From Actinomadura sp. 7K507 (GTDB taxonomy: Bacteria; Actinomycetota; Actinomycetes; Streptosporangiales; Streptosporangiaceae), in contig NZ_SMKK01000056.1 in NCBI RefSeq assembly GCF_004348425.1, positions 1 to 43,597 of the forward strand: DNA of 43,597 bases. The letters are read 5' to 3'. The stretch's first letter is position 1; every line of letters starts with the position of its first letter. The notes under the pieces are model-generated. The model was given only the letters and a program-made list of their open reading frames with translations, did not search any database and was not told the origin of the DNA. Shown here one piece after another: positions 1 through 7,309 of this stretch. The translations under genes were made by a program, and so were the position numbers.

Positions 1-1174
1 CGTCTTGCCCGTCCTGCTCGCCTTGCCCGCCCTGCCAGTCCTGCCCGTCCCGTTCGACCAGGTTGGCCGCGACGTAGATCTTGGCCTCCGCGCACGCGTC
101 CGAGATGCGGGCGAGGACGCTGCGGGAGAGTTCCGCGGCGGCGGCCGGGTCCGCCGCGACCTCGCCGTCGGCGAAGCAGAACAGCTCGGGCAGCACGCCG
201 AGACGCGCACCCTGCCGTCCCGCGTGCGCGATCTGGCCAAGGCCGCGGCGGATCGTCCACTCGGTGCCGCGGAAGTAGCTGACCTGCATGAGCGCGGTCG
301 GGACGAGCCGGGGCGGCCGGTCGCTCGGGCCGTACATCGCGGCGGCCGGCACCTCGCCCAGCGGCCGGGTCAGCACCCCGTACAGCTCGGGACGCCGCCA
401 CGCGAACAGGTCGGCGACGCCCGGCATCCGCTTGTCGGCGGCCTGTTCGGGGTCGATGTCGGCGATGGCCAGGCCCGGCTCCAGCTCGCCCGCGTCGGCG
501 AGCCTCGTACCGTCCGGGGCGACGACCTGGCTGCCGCCCATCCACGGCCATTCCAGCTCCGGGCCGCCGACCGTGTTGGCCGCGACGTGGAACACCCCGT
601 TCTCCATCGAACGCAGCGGGACGTGGACACGGTGCTCGTCCGGCCCCCTGGAGTTCAGGGAGTTGCACAGGACCTGCGCCCCGAGCAGCGCGAGCGCACG
701 CGGGGTCTCCGGGACGATCCCGTCCGCGCACAGCAGCAGCCCGATCCTGCCGATCTCGGTGTCGAACACCTCGTACGGCTCGTCGCCCGCCTCGAACAGC
801 GTGTACTCGTAGTCCCACAGGACGTGCTTGCGGTGCACGCCGATGATCTCGCCGTCCGGTCCGATCAGCACCGAGGCGATGTGGACGGCCGGCGCGCCGG
901 CGGCGCGCAGGTCCACGCCCGCCGCGACGTACACGCCGAGTTCCCGGGCCGTCTCCCGCAGCCCCGTGACGAACGCGCCGTCGAGGTCCTCGCTGTGCGC
1001 CCAGCACTCCCACCGGTCGGCGTGGTCGCGGACGCGGTTGGCGTTCTCGGGCAGGACGACCAGCCGCGCGCCCTCGCCCGCCGCCCGCCGCAGGTAGTCG
1101 CGGCAGAGGGCGAGGTTGGCGCCGACGTCGGTACCGGAGAAGAACTGCGCGGCCGCCACCCGGACCGTTGCCAT
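1..1174 (-). CDS. Tandem carbon-nitrogen hydrolase (nitrilase superfamily), C-terminus off the window
   Basis: Runs leftward from ATG at 1174 (AAGGAG seven bases upstream) off the left edge, leaving about 391 residues. Residues about 1-265 form a complete nitrilase-fold domain with the Glu-Lys-Cys triad visible: Glu in LPENANR, Lys in GVHRKHVLW and Cys in GLLLCADG. A second nitrilase-like domain starts near residue 290 (TALMQVSYFRGTEWTIRRG, then GVLPELFCF), so the protein is a two-domain hydrolase, about twice the usual 270-300 residues. The family hydrolyses non-peptide C-N bonds of amides or nitriles in the cytoplasm. The last visible residues are a Gln/Gly/Asp-rich low-complexity stretch coded by short repeats. 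It lies 70 bp downstream of the racemase-like gene, probably in the same operon. Fold is clear; substrate is unknown. Confidence 0.85.
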   Translation of the reverse strand, partial: MATVRVAAAQFFSGTDVGANLALCRDYLRRAAGEGARLVVLPENANRVRDHADRWECWAHSEDLDGAFVTGLRETARELGVYVAAGVDLRAAGAPAVHIASVLIGPDGEIIGVHRKHVLWDYEYTLFEAGDEPYEVFDTEIGRIGLLLCADGIVPETPRALALLGAQVLCNSLNSRGPDEHRVHVPLRSMENGVFHVAANTVGGPELEWPWMGGSQVVAPDGTRLADAGELEPGLAIADIDPEQAADKRMPGVADLFAWRRPELYGVLTRPLGEVPAAAMYGPSDRPPRLVPTALMQVSYFRGTEWTIRRGLGQIAHAGRQGARLGVLPELFCFADGEVAADPAAAAELSRSVLARISDACAEAKIYVAANLVERDGQDWQGGQGEQDGQD

Positions 1175-1201
1175 GGAGGCACTCCTTTCGTACGGGCCCT
1201 C

Positions 1202-1243
1202 GATAACCGGACCTTGAGAACCGGCCCCTGAGAACCGGGAAGG
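1202..1243. repeat. Three 14-bp tandem repeats, intergenic
   Basis: Three copies of a 14-bp unit related to GAGAACCGGCCCCT start at 1202, 1216 and 1230, between two co-oriented genes. They leave no room for an obvious terminator. One of several short tandem duplications in this window. Confidence 0.75.
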
Positions 1244-1244
1244 G

Positions 1245-1988
1245 TCAGAGCGTGGAGAGCAGGCGCCCGGCGCCCTCGATCCGGTCGTCGATGCCGTTGG
1301 CGCGGTAGGCGTGCCACAGCGTGGCCGCGTTGATCGGGATCACCGGCTTGTCCAGCTCGCGCTCCAGTTCGTCGGCGACGCCGATCACCGGCAGGTTCGT
1401 CCCGGCCTGGACGAGCGCGTCGACGTCCGGACCGTCCACGGCGGCGAACGCGGCGCGGATCTCCTCCGGCCGCACGTCCGCGATCGAGGTCGCCGAGTCG
1501 CACTTCAGCCCGTGCACGGCGGCCACCTCGTACCCCAGCTCGGTGAAGAACGCGTGGACCTGCTCGTCCGCCACCGGCTGGTAGGGCGTGATCACGCCTA
1601 TCCGGCGCACGCCGAGCTTGCTCAGCGCGGCATGGCACGCCGACGCGCCGGTCGACAGCTCCAGCCCGGACAGCTCCCGGATCCACTTCTCGAACTCGGC
1701 GTTCCCGTCCGTGCCGCCCCAGAAGGTCTCCGCGCTCATCCCCATGATCAGGTAGTCGGGCTCGCAGGTCAGCACCGACTCCACAGCGGCGGCGAGCTGC
1801 CCGCGCAGGTCTTCGAGGAACGCGGCGAAGGTCTCGTCGCTGTCCAGCGCCGCGTTGCGGATCATGATCCGCCCCGAGTGGAACGACACCCCCGGCGCCC
1901 GGAACCGGTAGTACTCGTCCTCCACCACGGTGTTCGTGGACGGGACGATCACACCGAACGCGGCGCGCGGTGCTAGCACGGTGGTCAT
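1245..1988 (-). CDS. Asp/Glu racemase superfamily protein, arylmalonate decarboxylase/maleate isomerase type
   Basis: A 247-residue protein, the usual length for maleate cis-trans isomerases and arylmalonate decarboxylases. The family N-terminal signature is present (GVIVPSTNTVVEDEYY, residues 12-27). Two catalytic loops can be placed: LIMGMSAETFWGG (80-92) aligns with the MGTS loop of AMDase, and LVQAGTNLPV (192-201) with its SCGG loop. Neither carries Cys: Gly83 and Gly196 occupy the positions where maleate isomerase has two Cys and AMDase has Gly and Cys. The usual thiol proton-transfer chemistry therefore looks absent, and the product may be a different lyase or binding protein. The start codon overlaps the stop of the PEP-mutase-like gene (ATGA), indicating translational coupling. 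Confidence 0.85.
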   Translation of the reverse strand: MTTVLAPRAAFGVIVPSTNTVVEDEYYRFRAPGVSFHSGRIMIRNAALDSDETFAAFLEDLRGQLAAAVESVLTCEPDYLIMGMSAETFWGGTDGNAEFEKWIRELSGLELSTGASACHAALSKLGVRRIGVITPYQPVADEQVHAFFTELGYEVAAVHGLKCDSATSIADVRPEEIRAAFAAVDGPDVDALVQAGTNLPVIGVADELERELDKPVIPINAATLWHAYRANGIDDRIEGAGRLLSTL

Positions 1989-2965
1989 GCGGGCTCCTTG
2001 GGGTGCGGCGGCTCGGGTTGTTGCGCCTCGGGTTGTTGCGCCACGGGTTGCTGCGCCACGGGTTGCTGCGCCACGGGTTGCTGCGGCTGGGGTTGCTGCG
2101 GCAGGTAGCGGCGCTCGGTCTCGGTCAGCTCGTCCAGGCCGAGCAGTCCGTTGAGCTCGGACCAGGGCATGGTGCCGGGAGGCAAGGCGTTCTCGGCCAG
2201 GACGTGGCGGTAGGCGTCGCGCATCGCCCGCGCCCCGGCGAGCAGCGCCGACACCGGGTACAGCGCGAGCCGCACGCCCGCCTTCGCCAGCACGGCCGGC
2301 GGCTCGGGCGCGGCCCCCGCCTCGGAGTAGTTGACCACCAGCGGCAGGCTCCCCGCCGCCTCCCGGATCGCCTCGAACGCCGCGCGGTCGCGTGCCCCCT
2401 CGACGAAGATCGCGTCCGCCCCGGCCGCGGCGTAGGCGGCCACCCGCACCAGGGTCTCCGGCATCCCGGCGACCGACAGCGCGTCGGTCCGCGCGATCAC
2501 CAGCAGCCGCTGCCTGGCATCGGCCGCCGCGGCGATCCGCGCCGCCGCCTCCGCCACCGGGACCAGCCGCTTTCCCGCCATGTGCCCGCACCGCTTCGGC
2601 AGCACCTGGTCCTCCAGGTGCAGCGCCGCCGCCCCGGCCGTCTCGTACCGGCGCGCGGTCTCGGCCGCCTGGAGGGCGTCGCCGTAGCCGGTGTCGGCGT
2701 CCGCGACGATCGGCACGTCCGGGCCCGCCCCGGCCCGGACCCGGTGCAGCGCCTCGACCATGTCGGTGGCGCCGGCGAAGCCCAGGTCGGGCAGGCCGAA
2801 CACAGCCGCGCCGACGGCCGCGCCGGACAGGTGGACGGCCCCGAAGCCCGCGTCGGCGGCCAGCCGGGCGCTCAGCGCGTCGAAGCAACCGGCCGCCGGA
2901 ACGGGCGGCCCGGCAGCCGCGATCCGCGCCCGCAGCCGGTCTGCGGGATACCCCTGCCTGCTCAT
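1985..2965 (-). CDS. PEP mutase / isocitrate lyase family enzyme with Pro-Gln repeat tail
   Basis: A 326-residue TIM-barrel enzyme of the PEP mutase/methylisocitrate lyase superfamily. Visible motifs are the metal-binding DADTGYGDA, the ligand-binding HLEDQ, and the gate loop PKRCGH near residue 127, which corresponds to KKCGH of isocitrate lyases and implies C-C lyase activity. Substrate could be a 2-methylcitrate, dimethylmalate or oxaloacetate-like acid. Start: ATG 2965 overlaps a possible leader peptide stop. The last 40 residues are a low-complexity tail of pentapeptides (QQPVA three times plus variants), absent from the enzyme core and coded by six 15-bp repeats. It is the first enzyme gene of the leftward operon, under a candidate IclR operator. 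Confidence 0.88.
   Translation of the reverse strand: MSRQGYPADRLRARIAAAGPPVPAAGCFDALSARLAADAGFGAVHLSGAAVGAAVFGLPDLGFAGATDMVEALHRVRAGAGPDVPIVADADTGYGDALQAAETARRYETAGAAALHLEDQVLPKRCGHMAGKRLVPVAEAAARIAAAADARQRLLVIARTDALSVAGMPETLVRVAAYAAAGADAIFVEGARDRAAFEAIREAAGSLPLVVNYSEAGAAPEPPAVLAKAGVRLALYPVSALLAGARAMRDAYRHVLAENALPPGTMPWSELNGLLGLDELTETERRYLPQQPQPQQPVAQQPVAQQPVAQQPEAQQPEPPHPKEPA
2015..2104. repeat. Six 15-bp tandem repeats coding a QQPVA tail
   Basis: Six head-to-tail 15-bp units (consensus GGGTTGCTGCGCCAC) start at 2015, 2030, 2045, 2060, 2075 and 2090, in frame at the 3' end of the PEP-mutase-like gene. Copy-number change would alter tail length by five residues without a frameshift. Units at the edges diverge most. 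Confidence 0.9.
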
Positions 2966-3033
2966 GGCGCGGCGGGAAGCTGGGGGACGTTCGGGAGGAG
3001 GACGTTCGGGAGGACGACGATGTGTCGCGACAT
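2962..3033 (-). CDS. Possible 23-residue leader peptide coupled to the PEP-mutase-like gene
   Basis: A small frame from ATG 3033, preceded by AAGGAA at a normal distance, reads MSRHIVVLPNVLLPNVPQLP and three more residues. It stops at TGA 2962-2964, overlapping the next ATG as ATGA. The PEP-mutase-like start has no good ribosome-binding site of its own, so coupling through this peptide would explain its translation. The peptide contains a five-residue repeat coded by a 15-bp duplication. It could also be chance. Confidence 0.35.
   Translation of the reverse strand: MSRHIVVLPNVLLPNVPQLPAAP
2985..3014. repeat. Two exact 15-bp tandem repeats
   Basis: GGACGTTCGGGAGGA occurs twice head to tail, at 2985-2999 and 3000-3014, in the leader of the leftward operon. 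Confidence 0.9.
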
Positions 3034-3060
3034 CGATGCGTTTCCTTCGGGAAGCAGGGC

Positions 3061-3090
3061 CGATGCAGTGGTTGCCGATGCAGTGGTTCC
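3061..3090. repeat. Two 15-bp tandem repeats next to the operator
   Basis: CGATGCAGTGGTTGC (3061-3075) is followed by a copy with one mismatch (3076-3090). It abuts the candidate IclR operator. Confidence 0.85.
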
Positions 3091-3124
3091 CGCAATGTGA
3101 GAGCATTGTTTGTACGATGTGAGA
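3085..3124. promoter_or_regulatory. Candidate IclR operator of the leftward operon
   Basis: GGTTCCCGCAATGTGAGAGC (3085-3104) is repeated with one mismatch at 4263-4282, upstream of the monooxygenase. A second TGTGAGA box lies at 3118-3124, so two direct TGTGAGA boxes sit 22 bp apart, between the divergent leftward operon and the iclR-type gene. Assignment to the adjacent IclR protein is inference. Confidence 0.55.
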
Positions 3125-3256
3125 TCGTAAGCGAACCCGGTTCGGCCGGTCAAGGGTCTCGCCGTTCCGGTGGAACGTCCGGGTTCCCGATCCGCTGGCG
3201 TTCGTATTCACGTCTCCGCCAGACTCCATAGGACCCCACCACCTAGAGGAGGCCCC

Positions 3257-4066
3257 GTGCCCCGGACACCGTCCACGTCCGCGTCCTCGCCTGGATCGGG
3301 CACGGAGAGGCGGCGTAGCGGTGCGGAGAGCTCGCGCAAGATGCTGCACCTGCTGCTGGCGTTCAACGAGCGCCAGCACACCCGTTCGGCCGCCGAGCTG
3401 GCGCGCTCCCTCGACATGCCGATCAGCTCGGTGTACCGCTACCTCTCAGTGTTGCGCGACACCGGAATGATCGAGGACGTGGGGCCCGGCGAGTACCGGC
3501 TGACCTGGCTGTTCGTCGGGCTGGCGCGGGCGGCCCGCGCCGCGGGCGACACGCTGGAGAGCATCGCGCGCCCGGTACTGGACTCGGTCGCCTCGGCCGG
3601 CGGCGAGACGACGCTGCTCGTCAAGCGGGTCGGCTGGAGCGCGATGTGCATCGACCGGGTCGAGTCGTCGCACCCGGTGCGGCTGCAGTTCGATCCGGGC
3701 CAGCCGATGACCCTGCACCGCGGGTCGGCGGCGCGGGTGCTGCTGGCCGCGATGCCGGACGCCGAGCGGCGCCGCTACCTGGAGTCGGTGACCGACCTGG
3801 CGCCCGCCGAGCGCGAGCAGATCGAGTCCGACGTGGACGCCGTGGCCCGCACCGGCTGGGTGGAGAGCTTCGGCGAGGTGGACGAGGGCATCTGGGGCGC
3901 GTCCGCGCTGATCCGCAGGCAGGGCGAGCCCGTGGCCGCGATCGGCGTCGCCGGCCCGCTGTTCCGCCTCCAGCAGTCCGACCGCACTCGGGTCATCGAC
4001 CTGCTCGTGTCCGGCGCCGCCGAGATCTCCGCCGATCTGGAGAAGGGCGACTCTCCCGGCGCCTGA
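3257..4066 (+). CDS. IclR-family transcriptional regulator
   Basis: A 269-residue protein with the IclR layout: an N-terminal winged helix-turn-helix (SAAELARSLDMPISSVYRYL, about residues 45-65) and a C-terminal GAF-like effector domain (RVGWSAMCIDRVESSHPVRL; GSAARVLLAAMPD; RTGWVESFGEVDEGIWGASALI). GTG 3257 was chosen because AGAGGAGG ends four bases before it; an upstream in-frame start would add a poorly conserved stretch. The gene lies between the two transcription units carrying the shared 20-bp TGTGAGA element, so it probably controls both in response to a pathway acid. IclR proteins can repress or activate; which applies here is unknown. Confidence 0.9.
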   Translation: MPRTPSTSASSPGSGTERRRSGAESSRKMLHLLLAFNERQHTRSAAELARSLDMPISSVYRYLSVLRDTGMIEDVGPGEYRLTWLFVGLARAARAAGDTLESIARPVLDSVASAGGETTLLVKRVGWSAMCIDRVESSHPVRLQFDPGQPMTLHRGSAARVLLAAMPDAERRRYLESVTDLAPAEREQIESDVDAVARTGWVESFGEVDEGIWGASALIRRQGEPVAAIGVAGPLFRLQQSDRTRVIDLLVSGAAEISADLEKGDSPGA

Positions 4067-4243
4067 GCGCCGTCCGCAGCGCCGTCCATAGCGCCGTCCA
4101 CTCCGAACCGCCCCGGGCATGGGATGTTCCGGCGCGGTGACGACGGCATTTCCGGCCGTCCCTCTTCGTCGACCCTGGGTTAATCCGGGCTGCTCTGAGT
4201 CATTCGGGTATTGACGGACCCATGATCGCCGTCTACCGTCCAT

Positions 4244-4282
4244 TCTCACATGCCGAGTTAACGGTTCCCGCAGTGTGAGAGC
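4244..4282. promoter_or_regulatory. Candidate IclR operator of the monooxygenase-transporter operon
   Basis: GGTTCCCGCAGTGTGAGAGC at 4263-4282 matches 3085-3104 at 19 of 20 bases. An inverted TCTCACA lies at 4244-4250, so the TGTGAGA boxes here face each other across about 23 bp. The element ends 21 bp before the GTG start, where it would overlap the promoter or transcript start. Confidence 0.55.
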
Positions 4283-4303
4283 TGCTAGCTAGATGGAGGA
4301 TCC

Positions 4304-5572
4304 GTGAATCTCGGCCCCAACGGTCTCGGCGTGCCCGACGACCCCGGCGGGTACGACGTGGCCGTGGCAGGCTTCGGGCCGGTCGGCGCCACGGCGGCGC
4401 TCACGCTGGCACGGGCCGGCCTGCGGGTGCTGGTCCTCGAACGGGAGGTCCGGCCGTCGAAGGACCCGAGCGAGTCGAGGGCGTCCACCTTCCACCCGCC
4501 CACCCTGGAGATCCTCGACGAGCTCGGCGTGGCCGGACGGCTGCACGAGGTCGGGCTGGTCTCCGACACCTTCCAGTACCGCGACCGGTCCGAGGGGGTG
4601 ATCGCCCACTTCGACCTCGCCAGCATCGCCGGTGACACCTCCTTCCCGTACCGGCTGCAGAGCGAGCAGCGGAACCTCGTCAAGATCATCCAGGCGGAGC
4701 TGAGCGCGCTGCCGAACGTCACGATGGCGACGGGCGCGGAGGTCACCGCGGTCGAGCCCGGAGGCGACGGGGCCGGAGGCGGCAGGGCCGGAAACGACGG
4801 CGTCACGCTGTCGGTCGGGCCGGGCACGACGGTCCGCGCCCGCTGGGTCATCGCCGCGGACGGGGCGCGCAGCGCGATCCGCGAGTCCCTCGGCATCGCC
4901 TTCGACGGGATCACCTACCCCGAGCACTTCCTGGTGGTGTCCACCACCGAGGACTTCGCCTCGCTGATCCCGGGCATCGCGACCGTCAACTACATCTCCG
5001 ACCCGGTCGAATGGCTGGTGCTGCTGAAGACACCGCTGCACTGGCGCGCCCTGTTCCCGATCCCGCCGAGCGAGGAGGCCGCCGCCACGGCGCTGCGGCC
5101 CGCCGAGACCCAGCGGCGGTTGCAGGCGATCGTGCCGCTGCCCCGCCCGTACGAGGTGGCGCACAGCCGCATCTACCGCGTCCACCAGCGGGTGGCCGAC
5201 CGGTTCCGCGCGGGACGGGTGCTGCTGGCGGGCGACGCGGCGCACATCAACAACCCTCTGGGCGGCATGGGCATGAACAGCGGCATCCACGACGCGGCGG
5301 CCGCGGCCGCGGCGATCCTGGCCGCCGAGCGCGGTGACACCGGGCCACTGGAGCGGTACGAGGAGACGCGGCGCGCCGTGGCGCACGACTACGTCCGCGT
5401 GGTGACCCACCGCAACCGGGAGGTCCTGAAGGAGACGGACGCCGGGGAGCGGGCCCGCCAGCACGAGCACATGCGCTCGGTCGCCGCCGACCCCGCCAAG
5501 GCCCGCGACCACCTCCTGCGCACGTCCATGCTCACCAGCGCCCGGCAGGACGCGAACGTGGAGGCGGAATGA
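4304..5572 (+). CDS. FAD-dependent monooxygenase (aromatic hydroxylase type)
   Basis: A 422-residue class A flavoprotein hydroxylase. It shows the dinucleotide-binding GFGPVG (about residues 22-27), the DG motif VIAADGARSAIRESLG (about 185-200), and the GD motif LLAGDAAHINNPLGGMGMNS (about 307-326), all needed for FAD and NAD(P)H use. The family hydroxylates phenolic or heteroaromatic rings using O2. GTG 4304 is preceded by GGAGG at five bases. It heads a run of overlapping genes: its stop overlaps the next ATG. Related to MhpA/PheA-type hydroxylases, but shorter at the C-terminus, lacking the thioredoxin-like domain of phenol hydroxylases. The substrate is not determined. Confidence 0.9.
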   Translation: MNLGPNGLGVPDDPGGYDVAVAGFGPVGATAALTLARAGLRVLVLEREVRPSKDPSESRASTFHPPTLEILDELGVAGRLHEVGLVSDTFQYRDRSEGVIAHFDLASIAGDTSFPYRLQSEQRNLVKIIQAELSALPNVTMATGAEVTAVEPGGDGAGGGRAGNDGVTLSVGPGTTVRARWVIAADGARSAIRESLGIAFDGITYPEHFLVVSTTEDFASLIPGIATVNYISDPVEWLVLLKTPLHWRALFPIPPSEEAAATALRPAETQRRLQAIVPLPRPYEVAHSRIYRVHQRVADRFRAGRVLLAGDAAHINNPLGGMGMNSGIHDAAAAAAAILAAERGDTGPLERYEETRRAVAHDYVRVVTHRNREVLKETDAGERARQHEHMRSVAADPAKARDHLLRTSMLTSARQDANVEAE

Positions 5573-6402
5573 CCGAGGTCACCGAGCTGGTTCCCGGCAC
5601 GCTCTACCGGATCGGCGCCACCGTCCCGGCCCGCGACCTGACCTGGACGCCCGGCGGCCCCGGAGTGCACGAGCCGCTCAACTGCTACCTGCTCACCACC
5701 CCGGACGAGGCGATCTTCCTCGACACCGGTCCCGCGATCGTCCGTCCCCAGGTCATGGCGGCGGCGCGGGAACAGGTGGACGGCGGGCGGTCGCTGTGGA
5801 TCTTCCCGACCCGCAACGAGTTCGACTGCGTCGGCAACCTCGGCCCGCTGCTCGACCTCCGCGACGACGCGCGCCTCCTGTTCGGAGGCGGCGGCGGGAT
5901 CCTCGAATGGATCGGGGACGCCGACGGCCGTGGCTTCCTGGGCCGCCGCGAGATCGTCCTCGCGCCGAACGGGACGTCCACCGCGTTCTCCGGCGGGGTC
6001 CGCCTGCACTGGATGGACGCCCCGGTCAAGGAGATGTTCCTGACCCAGTGGGCCTACGAGGAGTCCACCAGGACCCTGTTCACCAGCGACTTCTTCGGCT
6101 GGGTGCACGCGCGCTCCGCGACCGGCCCGGTGGTGGCCGACCGGCCGGACGACCTACCCGAGGCAGCCGAGGTCGCGGCGGAGATCCCGCACCGCGTCAA
6201 CTGGCTGCCCGGCGCCACCGCACCGGACGTCCTGGAGGCGTTCGAGCGGACGGTCACCGCCTACGACGTGGAGCGGATCGCGCCTGTCCACGGCCAGGTG
6301 ATCAGCGGCGCCGCGACCGTCCGGCGCGCACTCGACGACACCCGCGCGGCACTGGCCGCGCTCACCACCCCGCAACCGGCAGGACGGCGGCAAGCACGAT
6401 GA
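5569..6402 (+). CDS. MBL-fold protein, ODP (flavodiiron-like) type, sub-type A, first copy
   Basis: A 277-residue protein with the metallo-beta-lactamase core as found in the O2-binding diiron (ODP) domain of flavodiiron proteins: IFLDTG, then TRNEFDCVGN (81-90), LFTSDFFG and a C-terminal APVHG. The flavodiiron ligand set is His-x-Glu-x-Asp-His. Here it reads Arg82-x-Glu84-x-Asp86-Cys87, so both His are lost while Glu and Asp remain. The later Asp (SDFFG) and His (PVHG) are kept, and a Glu (KEMFLTQWAY) stands where His147 would be. There is no flavodoxin domain. It overlaps both neighbours by 4 bp (ATGA). It may be a subunit that shares a metal site with the next protein, or a non-oxidative hydrolase. 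Confidence 0.85.
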   Translation: MTEVTELVPGTLYRIGATVPARDLTWTPGGPGVHEPLNCYLLTTPDEAIFLDTGPAIVRPQVMAAAREQVDGGRSLWIFPTRNEFDCVGNLGPLLDLRDDARLLFGGGGGILEWIGDADGRGFLGRREIVLAPNGTSTAFSGGVRLHWMDAPVKEMFLTQWAYEESTRTLFTSDFFGWVHARSATGPVVADRPDDLPEAAEVAAEIPHRVNWLPGATAPDVLEAFERTVTAYDVERIAPVHGQVISGAATVRRALDDTRAALAALTTPQPAGRRQAR

Positions 6403-7277
6403 ACGAGAACCCCACCGCGGACCCGGCGCCGCCCCGGACGGCGTACCCGGTCTCCGCCAAGCTGCCCAGGGAGTTCGCCCCCGGGCTCCACTGGCTGGGC
6501 GGCTGCTCGGACTCGGGTGCCTGGCCCACCCGCAAGGGCGCCACCACCCACGAGCACCTGTCCACCTACCTGGTGGCCGGCACCGACAAGACCGTGCTGA
6601 TCGACACCGGCCACTACGCCCAGTGGGACGGCATCCGCGACCAGCTCGACGCGTGCCTCGGGGACCGGCCGCTGGACTACGTCTTCCCCACCCACCACGA
6701 GATCCCGCACGCGGGCAACCTCGGTCGGCTGCTGGCCCGCTACCCGGACGCGGTCGCGGTCGGCGACACCCGCGAATACCACCTCTACTTCCCCGAGATC
6801 GCCCCGGAGCGGCTGCGGCGCACGCGCGGCGGCGACTCCATCGACCTGGGCGGCACGAGCCTGATGTTCCTCGACCCGGTCTGGTACGACCTGTCGGGCA
6901 CCCTCTGGGCGTACGAGACGCGCGGCCGGACGCTGTTCACCTCCGACGGGCTCGGCTACATCCACGACCATTCCCCCGACGTGTGCGGGCTCCTCCCCGG
7001 CGAGGTCCCGCAGGACGCCCCCGAGCACGGGATACGGCGCTACGCCCTCCCCTTCGTCGGGATGCGCTACCACCGCATGGCACCCGGCGTCGCCCGCTAC
7101 CGCGAACTCACCGAGAGGCACCCCGTCCGGACGGTGTGCTCGGCACACGGCGCCCCGCTCAGCGGCGGCGACCTGGCCGAGGTGACCGAGGACGCGCTGC
7201 GGGTCATCGAAGAGAACCAGCACAGCATCTCCGGGCCGAGCGGCCTGGAGCCGGCCGGTCAGGGAGCCGCCCGATGA
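6399..7277 (+). CDS. MBL-fold protein, ODP (flavodiiron-like) type, sub-type B, first copy
   Basis: A 292-residue ODP-like protein. Motifs are VLIDTGH (66-72), THHEIPHAGN (98-107), WYDLSGTLWAY (162-172), LFTSDGLGYIHDH (179-191) and SAHGAPL (248-254). Compared with flavodiiron ligands it keeps His99, Glu101, His104, Asp183 and His250, but has Pro103 for Asp and Asp164 for His147. The loss pattern is the opposite of the sub-type A neighbour, which keeps Asp and loses both His. Gene starts inside the A stop codon (overlap 6399-6402) and its own stop overlaps the next start. Metal binding is plausible; the reaction is unknown. It is not a beta-lactamase or lactonase, whose HxHxDH is missing. Confidence 0.85.
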   Translation: MNENPTADPAPPRTAYPVSAKLPREFAPGLHWLGGCSDSGAWPTRKGATTHEHLSTYLVAGTDKTVLIDTGHYAQWDGIRDQLDACLGDRPLDYVFPTHHEIPHAGNLGRLLARYPDAVAVGDTREYHLYFPEIAPERLRRTRGGDSIDLGGTSLMFLDPVWYDLSGTLWAYETRGRTLFTSDGLGYIHDHSPDVCGLLPGEVPQDAPEHGIRRYALPFVGMRYHRMAPGVARYRELTERHPVRTVCSAHGAPLSGGDLAEVTEDALRVIEENQHSISGPSGLEPAGQGAAR

Positions 7278-7309
7278 ACGCGACCGAGATCATGAACGCG
7301 ACCGAGATC
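7274..7309. repeat. Exact 18-bp tandem duplication at a start codon
   Basis: ATGAACGCGACCGAGATC occurs twice head to tail (7274-7291, 7292-7309), duplicating the start codon and six residues of the second A-type MBL gene. The first copy is translationally coupled by ATGA; the second would be a back-up start. Confidence 0.95.

Noticed and set aside
5..1231. Rightward open frame covering the nitrilase gene
   Set aside because: The leftward strand gives a complete Glu-Lys-Cys nitrilase domain with a good start; the rightward frame is low-complexity.
1985..2104. Pro-Gln repeats as a phase-variation switch
   Set aside because: Unit length is 15 bp, so copy-number change keeps frame; it can vary length but not switch the gene off.
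3410..4249. Leftward open frame over the IclR gene
   Set aside because: Antisense shadow; the rightward frame has the full IclR domain pair.
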